The position numbers and the translations under genes were made by a program. This document shows, piece by piece, positions 1-8,950 of a DNA stretch of 64,000 bases. The stretch covers positions 1-64,000 of the forward strand of contig UQXO01000003.1 of the NCBI GenBank assembly GCA_900545005.1, given 5' to 3'. Below the pieces are notes generated by a model. That model saw only the letters and a list, made by a program, of their open reading frames with translations, was not told the origin of the DNA and did no database searches. The stretch comes from an uncultured Mycoplasmatota bacterium (GTDB lineage Bacteria > Bacillota_I > Bacilli_A > RF39 > UBA660). Position 1 is the stretch's first letter; each line of letters opens with the position of its first letter.

Positions 1-53
1 TTATCTTCTTTTCCTCCTTTTACTTCTTCTATAAATAGGTCGTCTATATTCAT
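1..53 (-). CDS. Start of an unknown gene, cut by left edge
   Basis: An ATG at 53-51 opens a frame that reads MNIDDLFIEEVKGGKED and runs off the window. A GTGAGG ribosome-binding site lies about seven bases upstream. Only 17 codons are visible, so no function can be given. The ATG, spacing and minus-strand direction agree with the next genes. The next gene to the right ends in its own terminator, so this one probably has its own promoter. Confidence 0.5.
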   Translation of the reverse strand, partial: MNIDDLFIEEVKGGKED

Positions 54-213
54 AGCAAACCTCACTTTCTAGAAAGGCAACTAGCCGGCAATAAATTACC
101 CTTCATATATATATATTGGCGGTCGATGTCGATTTTTGTTCAAAAACTGCGAAATTTCTTCAAAAAATGGCAAAAAATGCTAAATTTCTTATATATTTCC
201 ACTTTTAGATAAC
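54..213. other. Intergenic stretch, nothing definite
   Basis: This AT-rich spacer lies between the left-edge gene and the terminator of the glycine-rich protein gene. It holds two loosely repeated AAATTTCTT motifs and an AT run near 107-116. I see no gene or structured RNA in it. It presumably carries the promoter of the left-edge gene, but no good -35/-10 pair could be fixed. Confidence 0.4.
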
Positions 214-242
214 AAAAAAAGCCATAGATTTTATCTATAGCC
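214..242 (-). terminator. Intrinsic terminator of the glycine-rich protein gene
   Basis: On the minus strand GCTATAGAT pairs with ATCTATGGC (nine pairs, one G-U) around a short A-rich loop, and a run of seven T follows. It lies about 36 bases after the stop codon at 278. Confidence 0.85.
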
Positions 243-277
243 GTTTGGAAAATAATCTTGGGAAATATTTCCCATAA

Positions 278-1372
278 TCATTCGTTTACACTTATTAAAG
301 TTATTCTCGCATAGCCATTACCTTTTTTGCTACAATTTTCGGTTGGTGTCTCACTAGTACAAGTAGTGGATATCGTCTTTGTACTTTCTTCAGATGATTC
401 TTGACAATTATAACAATACATAGCTTTATCAGTTAATAGGGAATTACCGACATAGCCAGAACCACCAGCTCCATTTATCCCATAAGCCCCAGCACCACCA
501 TAAAATCCAGCACCACCGCCAGAACAATTAATCCCATCCAATTGCCTACAATCACCACCAAAGCCAAATCCTCCTATTTTGTATCCACTTCCAGCAGACG
601 TCTGTGTCCCACCATAAGCTTTTTTAAAATCTATACCTTCTCTATCTGCGCCGGCATTTCCTTGAAATCCGCCTCCTGAAGCCCCATCTAGCCCACTATA
701 AGCACCGCCACCACCGCCAGCTACCATTATAATGCTTTCTTTATTATTATTTAAATTTGATAGCAAACCGGATTTTGTAGCAATATGCGTAGCTCCTCCC
801 CCAGAACCCCATTTTTCTTTGCTAGCATCTTGACTATTGCCACCACCATTATATCCCCCTTCACAATAGCTCCAGCTTCCCATATCTGTACATTTCTTAA
901 GATCAGTTGAACCAACATTTATATAAATTGTCTCATTAGAATTCAAATTTATAGTACCAATTGAATAACCACCATAACCTCCTACAGTTTCACTTGAAAA
1001 TGCTCCTCCTTGGGCACCCCAAGTCTCCAATTTATATGTCCCAGAAACTGGAGTTGTAAAAGTCTGCTCACCACCAGTATAATCAAAATTGTAAATAATT
1101 GGTAAACTAGAAAAATACAAATTACATTTAGTCTTTTGATTTAAATTATTAATAATTAAACTCCAAGAATCATTATTCCAAGATGCTTCAACATCTGTAT
1201 CACAAACTGCTCGTTGAAACAGGGCTTCGCCCTTTTTAGGAAAACTGCTTTGATACTTATCGTTTACATAAATAGCTAAGTTCTCTGTACTAACTTCTTT
1301 AAATAAAGTTTTGACTAAGAAAAAACTTAAAAAAGCAAAACCAACTACCAAGAAACCTTTCCACCCAGTCAT
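278..1372 (-). CDS. Secreted or anchored protein with glycine-rich (ALK-type) domain
   Basis: This 364-residue protein starts with a membrane anchor or uncleaved signal (residues about 6-24). Residues 30-90 form a small module with two Cys and a WxLxINN motif. The same module begins the protein at 53699-54919. Residues 93-360 are glycine-rich and carry WGAQGG, GGGATHI and VAGGGGGA. These are typical of the bacterial relatives of the ALK/LTK glycine-rich domain (Pfam Gly_rich). The family is usually found on cell surfaces with unknown ligand. The ATG at 1372 follows AAAGGAG at good spacing. Its 5' leader runs directly out of a repeat element (1391-1672). Surface location is inferred from the leader; the binding partner is unknown. 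Confidence 0.75.
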   Translation of the reverse strand: MTGWKGFLVVGFAFLSFFLVKTLFKEVSTENLAIYVNDKYQSSFPKKGEALFQRAVCDTDVEASWNNDSWSLIINNLNQKTKCNLYFSSLPIIYNFDYTGGEQTFTTPVSGTYKLETWGAQGGAFSSETVGGYGGYSIGTINLNSNETIYINVGSTDLKKCTDMGSWSYCEGGYNGGGNSQDASKEKWGSGGGATHIATKSGLLSNLNNNKESIIMVAGGGGGAYSGLDGASGGGFQGNAGADREGIDFKKAYGGTQTSAGSGYKIGGFGFGGDCRQLDGINCSGGGAGFYGGAGAYGINGAGGSGYVGNSLLTDKAMYCYNCQESSEESTKTISTTCTSETPTENCSKKGNGYARITLISVNE

Positions 1373-1390
1373 ATAATCTCCTTTAATCTC

Positions 1391-1672
1391 CTTTCATAGA
1401 GTTCATAACTCTTAGAAAAGATTAGGTGAATAAAGGGTTTAAAGTCATTTTGACCAGAATTTTGACTAGAAATTAATTAATCTTTTGACTATGATAATTT
1501 TAAAGAATCCTAAATAAATACAGGGATTTAACGACTATTATTTGACTATAATTTTGACTATTAAATTTTTAACTTTGTATTAAAAAAAGTCTAAATATAT
1601 GGTATTATTTACGTATGATGATAAAATTAAAGATGAAAATTAGGATTCATAGAGTTATGAACTCTATGAAAG
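1391..1672 (+). repeat. Iteron element A: TIR-bounded 281-bp non-coding repeat
   Basis: The element opens with CTTTCATAGAGTTCATAAC and closes with the reverse complement of the same sequence, so it has about 22-bp perfect terminal inverted repeats. The right one (1648-1668) is itself a perfect nine-bp-arm palindrome. Inside are five 9-mers of the form TTTTGACYA at 1448, 1460, 1483, about 1539 and 1552, giving steps of 12, 23, about 57 and 12. A related copy lies at 15313-15595 on the other strand with nearly the same spacing. A TTAAAA...TGGTATTAT promoter-like sequence sits at about 1580-1611. No convincing ORF and no obvious target duplication is visible. It fills the gap between the transporter gene and the glycine-rich protein gene. 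Confidence 0.8.
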
Positions 1673-1690
1673 AAAGTGTCAACTAAATGT

Positions 1691-1716
1691 CAAAAAAAGT
1701 GTTCATTTTAGAACAC
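1691..1716 (-). terminator. Terminator fused to the transporter stop codon
   Basis: On the minus strand GTGTTC pairs with GAACAC, followed by seven T. The TAA stop of the transporter gene (1708-1710) lies in the loop. Confidence 0.85.
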
Positions 1717-2856
1717 ATCTTTATTAAACCAATTATATTTATCTGCCAAGAAACGGTATAAAACTTTAAATAAGCTAAGAATAGGAGTAGCTAAAATCAT
1801 CCCTACAATTCCAAAGAAATGCCCAAATACTAATAAACCAAGTATTATTGACACCGGATGAAGCTGCATCGTTTTACTCATAACAACCGGTTGTAAAACA
1901 TAGTTTTCAACTAACTGAACAACCACAGCCACAATTAAAGTTATAATCCCAATAATTGGATTTTGGGAAAATCCTACTATTACAGCAGCTACCCCACCAA
2001 TATAAGGGCCAATATAAGGAATTAAATCCGTAATTCCACAAAGAAGTCCAAATAAAATTGGTGACTTTAAACCTGCAAAAGCAAACCCAATCGAATCACA
2101 TACAAAGACCATAAATGCCACTAAAAGAGTCCCATTCACACATTTTCTTAACTCATTGGCAATATCATCAACTAGTTTTTTTGTTTCCATTTTATGTGAT
2201 TTAGGAATATACTTTAATAAATGATCAGTTACATTATCAAAATCAAATAATAAATAAATGCCAACAACTAAAGAAATACCAATCGTTCCTAAACCACTTA
2301 CTAAAGAACCAGCAATGCTAACAATAGTAGTAGGTAAATTATTAGCAATCCCCCCAGCTAAGTTTTCCATTGTTTTGAAAATATTATTTTCTATTTCCGC
2401 AACATTAATCATTTCACTACTAGAAAATTTATCCAAGAAAGTTGTAATCCACTCCTTTAATTGATTAAAGATACTAGGTAAAGCGACAACTAAATCATTT
2501 AACTGATTATAAATAGTGGGAATTAACATTCCAAAAAAAGCAAACATAATAACAATAAATGCTAGATATACCGTTATACAAGCAATTCCTCTTTTCCACC
2601 CTCTATTTTCTAACCTTACCACAATGGGATTAAATAACCAAGCTAAAACAAAACCAATAAAAAATGGCGTTGCTACACTTAAAAGAGTAACAATTAACTT
2701 TAAAATTCCCCATTCTTTAATAATTAAAGTGCCTAAGAAGATAATCCCTATAATCATCATAATATAGACTAAATGTAAGATTTTTTTAGATAAACCCACA
2801 ACTTCATTAACATCAGAGACATTAATCTTATTATTAATTTTTTTATTATTATCCAT
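1708..2856 (-). CDS. AI-2E family transporter (permease)
   Basis: This 382-residue integral membrane protein has a short polar N-terminus with Asn/Lys repeats, about eight hydrophobic segments and the family pattern DLIPYIGPYIGG near residue 275. A conserved tail reads VMSKTMQLHPVSIILGLL. Length and topology fit the AI-2E/YtvI/PerM family (PF01594). Members export small molecules or ions and only some handle autoinducer-2, so the substrate cannot be stated. The ATG at 2856 is preceded by AGGAGGG-type sequence. It is a single gene with its own terminator. Confidence 0.85.
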   Translation of the reverse strand: MDNNKKINNKINVSDVNEVVGLSKKILHLVYIMMIIGIIFLGTLIIKEWGILKLIVTLLSVATPFFIGFVLAWLFNPIVVRLENRGWKRGIACITVYLAFIVIMFAFFGMLIPTIYNQLNDLVVALPSIFNQLKEWITTFLDKFSSSEMINVAEIENNIFKTMENLAGGIANNLPTTIVSIAGSLVSGLGTIGISLVVGIYLLFDFDNVTDHLLKYIPKSHKMETKKLVDDIANELRKCVNGTLLVAFMVFVCDSIGFAFAGLKSPILFGLLCGITDLIPYIGPYIGGVAAVIVGFSQNPIIGIITLIVAVVVQLVENYVLQPVVMSKTMQLHPVSIILGLLVFGHFFGIVGMILATPILSLFKVLYRFLADKYNWFNKDVF

Positions 2857-2901
2857 AGTATCCCTCCTTAAAAATATATTCTAAATATATCACAGATATG
2901 G

Positions 2902-2927
2902 AAAAAAGAACATACTTTTTGTATGTT
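2902..2927 (-). terminator. Terminator overlapping the small membrane protein stop
   Basis: AACATAC and GTATGTT pair around an A-rich loop on the minus strand and are followed by CTTTTTT. The first arm contains the TAA of the 43-residue gene. Confidence 0.8.
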
Positions 2928-3057
2928 ATAGTAAATTAACTTCATCTAATATTTCATTAAATAAAGCTTCATACTTTAGTTTAACTATTTTCTCATAAGC
3001 CATATATGAAAAAATAGCTAAACCCATTCCTAAAGAAATATTAAGTATTTTTTTCAT
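2926..3057 (-). CDS. 43-residue single-pass membrane protein
   Basis: The frame reads MKKILNISLGMGLAIFSYMA and then a charged helix ending NEILDEVNLL. AAAGGA sits about seven bases before the ATG. One hydrophobic segment (residues 4-21) is followed by an acidic/basic amphipathic tail, so it is likely a membrane-tethered small protein with its tail in the cytoplasm. A terminator sits exactly on its stop codon, which supports it being a real unit. I do not recognise the family. Its upstream neighbour, recD2, ends 46 bases earlier and may be co-transcribed. Confidence 0.65.
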   Translation of the reverse strand: MKKILNISLGMGLAIFSYMAYEKIVKLKYEALFNEILDEVNLL

Positions 3058-3103
3058 ACCAATCCTTTCTAAGATTAGTATGATTACTATTCTTAAAAAT
3101 ATA

Positions 3104-5296
3104 CTAAATATATTTTAATAATTGGTCTTTTAATGAAGTCTTCCGATCCATACTATAATTATTATTAACCCCCATTAAAAAAGCCTCAACAGTTCCTACC
3201 AACATTAAACTCTTTTTAGCTCTTGATACCCCCGTATAAATAAGTTTATTATAAAGCATCTTATAATAGCTACTACATACCGGCATAATGACATTAACAA
3301 ATTCACTTCCTTGAGCTTTATGAATCGAAATAGCATAAGCAAGTCTTACATTAATCATCTCACTAGTTGTCAAACTAACTAAGTTACCATCAAAATCAAT
3401 ATTAACATTTAAAGCCTTCGTATTATTAACACTTACAATACTATCTATATACCCGATATCTCCATTATAAATACCCCTTTCTGGATCATTTACTAACTGT
3501 AAGACTTTATCCCCAACTCTAAAAGTTATATCTCCTATCTTAATCTCTCTTTTCTTATCACTCTTAGGATTAAATAAATCTCTGAGATGATTATTTAAAT
3601 TATCTATCCCATTAATTCCCTTATATATAGGAGCTAAGACTTGAATATCTTTATCCGTATGTCCCCTCTTAATCGATAGTTCACAAACTCTACTAACACT
3701 TTCCAATACTTTACTATTATCTACTCTTAAGAAATTATAATCATCTTTCTTACTAAGAAAATCACTCGTAATATCTTTATTTTTAATCTCTTTAGCTAAA
3801 TATGGTATATAAGAATTCTCACTTTGTCTATGAATAGTCTCTAAAGGACAAAAGTTAAATAAATCACTATCAATTAAATCCTTTAGAACTAACCCACATC
3901 CTACCGACGGTAACTGATCCTTATCTCCTACTAATATTATCTGAATAGTATTGGTAAGTCCTAAGAGTAAATGATACATAAGATTAGTATCAATCATACT
4001 TACTTCATCTATAATAATTAATCTCTGGTAATTTTGATTAAACTCATCAACTTGAAATTCATTCATATCTTTATTCCATTTTAAATACTTATGGATAGTA
4101 GAAGCCCCAAGTCCCGTCGCTTCACTTAGTCTTTTCGAAGCTCTACCCGTCGGTGCTAAAAGAGCAATATAAGAATTAACATTGCTAGGACTCAGATTAT
4201 ACATCTTCATATAAAGACTTGTAATCGCCTTAATAATAGTTGTCTTCCCCGTCCCTGGGCCCCCAGTTATAATACTTATTCTATTCTCTAGACTTCTTTT
4301 AATCGCCGTTTTCTGTTCTGTATCATAAGTAACATCTAACTTCTCTTCTAACTTTTCTATCTCTGTATCAATCATACTAATATTCTTCCCCGTAATTGGT
4401 AAACTATTAATATAATTAAGTTTTTTAGCTATCTCTACTTCCATGGAATAAGTACTATTTAAGTATATTCTTTTCTCTTCTCTATATATATCTTTATTAC
4501 TCTCTAAAGAGTTAATAACCTCTTCTAGATAATCAACATCAACAATATTAAAATAAGTCTTTAAACCATCCCTAATCTCTTCTAGATAAAAATAAGTATC
4601 TCCATTTCTAATCTCTAGTAGTCTAATAGTCTCTAAAACACAATTCTTAACCCTTAAAGTCTCATCTGGATTTTCCCCACTTAAATATATATTATCTAAC
4701 TTCTTAAAATCAATTATCTCTTTTAAAGCATAAGGATTAGTCTTAGCTATACTTAAAGCATTCTTCTGAAACTTATTAATAATATTTAAAGCCTCATTAA
4801 TCGAAAAACCCATCTCTTTTAACTTAATTAAATCATCATCAACACTACTATTACTCATAATAGAACTATATATCTTTAAAGCTTTCTTTTCACTCATCTT
4901 AGGCACTGTCATTAAGATATTCTTATCTTCCTTAATCTTCTTAATGGCATCATTTCCTAAAGTATCTACTATTCTCTTCGCTGTAGCTTCTCCACAACCC
5001 TTAATTAAATCACTCGTTAAAAACTCAATAACCGCCTCGTACCCTGTAACTTCCATTTTCTTATAATCTGTAACATTATACTGATAACCATATTTTTCTT
5101 TATAGATTAAATTACCTTCCATCTCATAGTTATCCCCTAGTTGCAAAGTCCCAAAGTATCCCGTAAAATGAAGCGATTTTCCTAAGAACTCTTCTAATCC
5201 CTTATCATTAGTCTCTTTAACCTTTAAGACTCCTACTTTATAATTACTCTCTGCTTCATAGATAATAACACGCACTTTTCCTCTTATGTAGCCCAC
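3104..5296 (-). CDS. recD2: RecD2-type ATP-dependent DNA helicase
   Basis: This is an SF1B 5'-3' helicase of the RecD2/YrrC family, which acts without RecBC in Gram-positives in recombination and repair. An OB-like N-terminal region and helix-hairpin-helix part (to about residue 190) precede the motor. Visible motor motifs are Walker A GGPGTGKTT (about residues 343-350), Walker B IIDEVSM, LVGDKDQLPSVG, and a C-terminal AYAISIHKAQGSEF with YTGVSRAK. Full length is 730-733 residues. The frame is open to a GTG at 5305, but AGGTGA lies five bases before the GTG at 5296. That start gives a protein beginning MGYIRGKV, so 5296 is preferred. Confidence 0.93.
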   Translation of the reverse strand: MGYIRGKVRVIIYEAESNYKVGVLKVKETNDKGLEEFLGKSLHFTGYFGTLQLGDNYEMEGNLIYKEKYGYQYNVTDYKKMEVTGYEAVIEFLTSDLIKGCGEATAKRIVDTLGNDAIKKIKEDKNILMTVPKMSEKKALKIYSSIMSNSSVDDDLIKLKEMGFSINEALNIINKFQKNALSIAKTNPYALKEIIDFKKLDNIYLSGENPDETLRVKNCVLETIRLLEIRNGDTYFYLEEIRDGLKTYFNIVDVDYLEEVINSLESNKDIYREEKRIYLNSTYSMEVEIAKKLNYINSLPITGKNISMIDTEIEKLEEKLDVTYDTEQKTAIKRSLENRISIITGGPGTGKTTIIKAITSLYMKMYNLSPSNVNSYIALLAPTGRASKRLSEATGLGASTIHKYLKWNKDMNEFQVDEFNQNYQRLIIIDEVSMIDTNLMYHLLLGLTNTIQIILVGDKDQLPSVGCGLVLKDLIDSDLFNFCPLETIHRQSENSYIPYLAKEIKNKDITSDFLSKKDDYNFLRVDNSKVLESVSRVCELSIKRGHTDKDIQVLAPIYKGINGIDNLNNHLRDLFNPKSDKKREIKIGDITFRVGDKVLQLVNDPERGIYNGDIGYIDSIVSVNNTKALNVNIDFDGNLVSLTTSEMINVRLAYAISIHKAQGSEFVNVIMPVCSSYYKMLYNKLIYTGVSRAKKSLMLVGTVEAFLMGVNNNYSMDRKTSLKDQLLKYI

Positions 5297-5344
5297 ATCA
5301 ATCACCTGGTCTTATTATAAAATGTTTTATTTCTTTAGTAAATA

Positions 5345-6259
5345 CTAACCTCTTCTTAAGACTCTTTTTAATTCTAATTCCTGTACTCCTAAATGAGTTA
5401 TTTTATTATCATTAAAAGTTAAATTCTCTAGTCTAATACTCTCTATAAAATTCTTATTTAAATAAGTTTCCATAACTAAAAACGATGGTATTATTCCAAT
5501 AGACTCTGGTACATAGTTAGATAAAGCTGGTATAAAGATAGCAACATTTTCTTTATATATTTTAATCTTATAATGATGAGAATGTCCTACTAAGATAAAC
5601 CTTTTCCAAGGAAGATTATTCTCTTCACAAGACAAAGGATGATACATATAAATGCTATCTTTCTTTAGATTAATTCTTCCTTCTCCAACCCCACTAATCG
5701 CAAAATCTAATCTATTAGTTTCTAATAAGTATTTAAAATTAATCCCCTCTTTAGTTAAACACTTAATATCATGATTACCTAATACACATATATTTAGAAT
5801 ATTCTTATCAAAAGGATGTTTCTCTATAAAATAGAAACACTGTTCCATCATTGTCTGTGTAATATTCTTTCTCTCTTTAGTTAATCCATTTATCAAGTCT
5901 CCCCCATTTATAATAAGATGAATACCTTCTTTAGAAGCATACTCATATACAAGATTAAGTAAGTCTAACCGTTCTTCTTTTGTCCCTAGATGTAAATCCG
6001 AAATTAAAATACTCTTAAAACTATTCTTACTCATAAGAATATCTATATCTTTAGAAGTATCCCCATCTAAATCTTTATTAGGAATATATAAAGTATTACC
6101 CTCTAAAGTATATTTCTTATTATATAAGACTCCATTATTCTTTAAACTAATTAAAATATTCTTTAGATCCCTTAAATCTATCTTTAAGATATTACATATC
6201 TCTTTATTATTCTTCCCTTGTCTTATTAATTCCATTGTTTTTATTTCTCTATTAACCAT
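5345..6259 (-). CDS. Winged-helix / calcineurin-like phosphoesterase
   Basis: This protein of about 304 residues starts with a helix-turn-helix segment (residues 5-50, MELIRQGKNNKEICNIL) followed by a metallophosphoesterase domain. The two-metal motifs are all present: SDLHLGT, GGDLINGL, GNHD and GHSHH. The family hydrolyses phosphoester bonds in nucleic acids or nucleotides, and the DNA-binding-like N-terminus suggests a nucleic acid target. An upstream GTG is in frame, but AGGTGA lies five bases before the ATG at 6259, which fixes the start. It sits 39 bases upstream of recD2 on the same strand, so a role with recD2 in DNA metabolism is possible but inferred. Confidence 0.8.
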   Translation of the reverse strand: MVNREIKTMELIRQGKNNKEICNILKIDLRDLKNILISLKNNGVLYNKKYTLEGNTLYIPNKDLDGDTSKDIDILMSKNSFKSILISDLHLGTKEERLDLLNLVYEYASKEGIHLIINGGDLINGLTKERKNITQTMMEQCFYFIEKHPFDKNILNICVLGNHDIKCLTKEGINFKYLLETNRLDFAISGVGEGRINLKKDSIYMYHPLSCEENNLPWKRFILVGHSHHYKIKIYKENVAIFIPALSNYVPESIGIIPSFLVMETYLNKNFIESIRLENLTFNDNKITHLGVQELELKRVLRRG

Positions 6260-6350
6260 ACTATTCACCTAGTATAATTATACTATATAAAAGAAGTCAT
6301 AGAATATTTACTTTTTGCTATAGATATACCATAAATTTAAGTAATAGAAT

Positions 6351-6380
6351 GTAAAAAGACTACATCCTAATGTAATCTTT
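6351..6380 (-). terminator. Terminator with stop codon in the loop
   Basis: Eleven base pairs form between AAAGATTACAT and ATGTAGTCTTT on the minus strand, followed by TTT. The TAG of the DUF975-CmpB gene (6367-6369) is the loop. Confidence 0.85.
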
Positions 6381-7902
6381 CATCTACAATATTAATCTTA
6401 ACTGGACTAGTTATCCCTACTCCCGTATTAGGATGATAATGAGAATAACATAAATCTACTAGATATAAACTAACTAAAATAATACATAATACTCTCTTAA
6501 CCTTAGGACTTATCTTTTTATATATATTATATAAAAGTGGTCCTACTAAATAAGTTAATATACATCCTCCAAACCCAAAGAACATTAATCCCTCTAAACA
6601 TATTCTTCCTTGAATATTTAAAAAATAACCAGTATAATCCCACCATTTAAGTCCTTTAAAAGTCTCTAAGTACCAAGCCGTTGTATATTCTAAGATTCCA
6701 CATACTAAGAAAGTCATCAAAAATAAATTAAGTGGTTTCTTTCTATATTTCTTTAGAAGCATCAAAATTAAAACCGCTCCATATCCATATATAGGTAGCC
6801 ATGGTCCCATCATAGTTCCCTTATTCACTAGTCTTTCTTCATAAATAAGACATAACATAATCTCCCAAAGCCAACCTACCATGGCCACCGTAAAAAAGAT
6901 TAAAATCAAATCACTAAGTTTATAATCTATATTATAATCATACTTCGTAACCTTAATATTTTTTATCTCTTTAATAAAATATAAATTATCAGGATAACAT
7001 CCCCTCGTACTAGGTAAATCTAAATAATCATCTTTAAATACATAAGAATACCTATTCTTTAAGACTCTTCGATATTCTAAATACATATTAGCTTTTACCA
7101 TTTCTTTATAAGGTCTAAAGTAAAAGATATTACTAAACCCTAAAGATAAATATCCTAAGATATACCATGGTATAAAGCTAATATCTAATCTAAAGAGTTC
7201 CACTTTTCTACCCCTAGTCATTTCTTTAGATATCTTAAAAGCCTCTTGCTGTTTAATAGAAGGATTCTCTGCTAAAATATAAGGAATCATACTATACTCA
7301 TAATGCTTAATAAAACCTCCTATGATAGTAAAATACCATAAAAAAGATTTAAGCATCTTAATAAGCATAACCTCTCCCACATTAAAGATACTCTTCGTAT
7401 AATAAACAAACAATAACTTTCTAACCGACGTATCTTGATAAGTACTATGCTCTAAAAAATACCTTGATTTCCCTACATTTAATACTGTCGCTACAAATAT
7501 ATAAATAAGTAAAAAAGCTAAAATCGATAAAGCTAAAATACCAGCCGAAGGCATAATTTTTCTAAAGACCAAATTATTAATCATATTAAACAAAGTAAAT
7601 ACAATTGACCCTGTCCCTGATAATTGATTTAAAAAAGTAGCTATAACCCCAACCGTAGGTTTATAATTAAATAATGGCATAAAAAATTTTTCAAGATGAA
7701 TAACTCTAAAAAAATTATTTAACACAGCTAAATTACTAACACTTCCCAAACTTATTCCCGGTATTTCTATTGGTAGACCACTATTAAACTTATAGCCAAA
7801 ACTTAAGACTGAACTAACTAAAAAACAAACAACTATACTATAAAACCTATGATATTTTAAAGCTTTTTTACTCTTCTCTTTAATTTCATTAAATTCTTTC
7901 AT
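6367..7902 (-). CDS. DUF975 - CmpB-type membrane protein fusion
   Basis: This 511-residue polytopic membrane protein is built from two known families. Residues 1-310 match the DUF975 pattern, starting with a cytoplasmic helix and several membrane segments with a conserved KEMTRGRKVELFRLDISF region. Residues 325-490 match the putative ABC-transporter CmpB family (PF06541), with GWLWE, GTMMGPWLPIYGYG and LEGLMFFGFGG. No ATPase partner is nearby. The gene starts four bases after the stop of the upstream VanY-type carboxypeptidase, so the two form an operon. An envelope role is likely; the transported substrate, if any, is unknown. Confidence 0.78.
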   Translation of the reverse strand: MKEFNEIKEKSKKALKYHRFYSIVVCFLVSSVLSFGYKFNSGLPIEIPGISLGSVSNLAVLNNFFRVIHLEKFFMPLFNYKPTVGVIATFLNQLSGTGSIVFTLFNMINNLVFRKIMPSAGILALSILAFLLIYIFVATVLNVGKSRYFLEHSTYQDTSVRKLLFVYYTKSIFNVGEVMLIKMLKSFLWYFTIIGGFIKHYEYSMIPYILAENPSIKQQEAFKISKEMTRGRKVELFRLDISFIPWYILGYLSLGFSNIFYFRPYKEMVKANMYLEYRRVLKNRYSYVFKDDYLDLPSTRGCYPDNLYFIKEIKNIKVTKYDYNIDYKLSDLILIFFTVAMVGWLWEIMLCLIYEERLVNKGTMMGPWLPIYGYGAVLILMLLKKYRKKPLNLFLMTFLVCGILEYTTAWYLETFKGLKWWDYTGYFLNIQGRICLEGLMFFGFGGCILTYLVGPLLYNIYKKISPKVKRVLCIILVSLYLVDLCYSHYHPNTGVGITSPVKINIVDERLH

Positions 7903-7906
7903 ATTA

Positions 7907-8866
7907 CTAATCTTGATATTTACTATCTACTCCAAAATATTCTTCTAGACTTATCCATTCTCCATTATTATATAACTTCTTTGCTAAATCATAACCAACA
8001 TACCTTAAATGCCATGGTTCATATTTATAACCAGTTATACTATCCTTTCCCTTCGGAAATCTTATAATAAATCCATAAAGATAAGCATTATCATTAACCC
8101 ATAATCCTTCTTTAGTCTTAATAAAACTATCCGTAATAGAATTTAAATCAAAAGAATAACTAGTCTGATGTTCAGAATAACCTGGTCTAGCTGAATAAGT
8201 ATCTGCCGCCTCTTTCCCATCTCTTTTAATATAACGATTATAAATGCTTTCCTGTCCCACATAAGGTCTATATCCACTAGCAATATAAATATTAAGCCCT
8301 ATCGAACTAGCATCCGCCCTCATCTTATTAAAAGCCTCATAAGCCGTCTTATTGATACACTTATTACAAGTACCAGTCTTTCCAATACAAGACTCCTTCG
8401 TATCCACTGGAATATAACTCTCTGGTAACCCATAAGTCTTATTAACCATCATAATATCATCAATATAATAAACATCATTAACCTTATAAATAGAAAAACC
8501 ATTCTTTGTAGTCCCAATACTAACCCTTTGTCCATCTATTACTTTTAACTTCGGATAAATCTTACTTAAAGTCTTTTCTACCTCCTCTTTAGAACTTATA
8601 TTGCCACTGGTAGTTGCATTGTCTTTAGAATTAGTATTATCTTTAGAATCATTATTATCTTTAGAACTAGTATTACTCTTATTATTATCTATAGAATTAT
8701 CCTTTTCTTTATTATTATTATCTATAGAAGTATCCTTATTATCTAAAGTATTATTATTCTTTAGAATATCCTTATCTTTAAAACTATTATAATTCTTAAA
8801 AAGAATAAATCCCATAACACCTCCTATAACTAATATAACTATAAAACATATAACTTTTCTTTTCAT
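7907..8866 (-). CDS. VanY-type D-alanyl-D-alanine carboxypeptidase
   Basis: A membrane anchor (residues 4-22) and a Ser/Asn/Asp/Lys-rich linker precede a VanY/peptidase M15B domain (PF02557). The zinc-site motifs are SGYRP, SARPGYSEHQTSYSFDLN and EPWHLRYVG. The enzyme trims the terminal D-Ala from peptidoglycan stem peptides outside the cell. The linker is partly encoded by an 18-bp tandem repeat, so its length may vary between strains. An in-frame GTG lies upstream at 8875, but AGTGAT spaced six bases from the ATG at 8866 is the better start. It is operonic with the following DUF975-CmpB gene. Confidence 0.87.
   Translation of the reverse strand: MKRKVICFIVILVIGGVMGFILFKNYNSFKDKDILKNNNTLDNKDTSIDNNNKEKDNSIDNNKSNTSSKDNNDSKDNTNSKDNATTSGNISSKEEVEKTLSKIYPKLKVIDGQRVSIGTTKNGFSIYKVNDVYYIDDIMMVNKTYGLPESYIPVDTKESCIGKTGTCNKCINKTAYEAFNKMRADASSIGLNIYIASGYRPYVGQESIYNRYIKRDGKEAADTYSARPGYSEHQTSYSFDLNSITDSFIKTKEGLWVNDNAYLYGFIIRFPKGKDSITGYKYEPWHLRYVGYDLAKKLYNNGEWISLEEYFGVDSKYQD
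8619..8672 (-). repeat. 18-bp tandem repeat in the carboxypeptidase linker
   Basis: Three tandem units TTRTCTTTAGAATYANTA (as read on the + strand) start at 8619, 8637 and 8655. They encode SKDN-containing hexapeptides in the linker between anchor and catalytic domain. Further degenerate copies continue to about 8760. Confidence 0.75.
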
Positions 8867-8950
8867 AAATATCACTATCTATACTATAACATAACTCTAA
8901 GTCTTTTAATAGTCTCTATTATCTAACTAATTATTCTTCAGATAGAAAAA

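Noticed and set aside
480..740. Gly-codon-rich stretch that looks like a DNA repeat
   Set aside because: The pattern comes from glycine codons of the ALK-type glycine-rich domain and not from a tandem DNA repeat.
1580..1693. Possible 23-codon peptide gene at the right end of element A
   Set aside because: An ATG-started short frame ending in TAA exists, but no ribosome site is seen and copy B has no matching frame.
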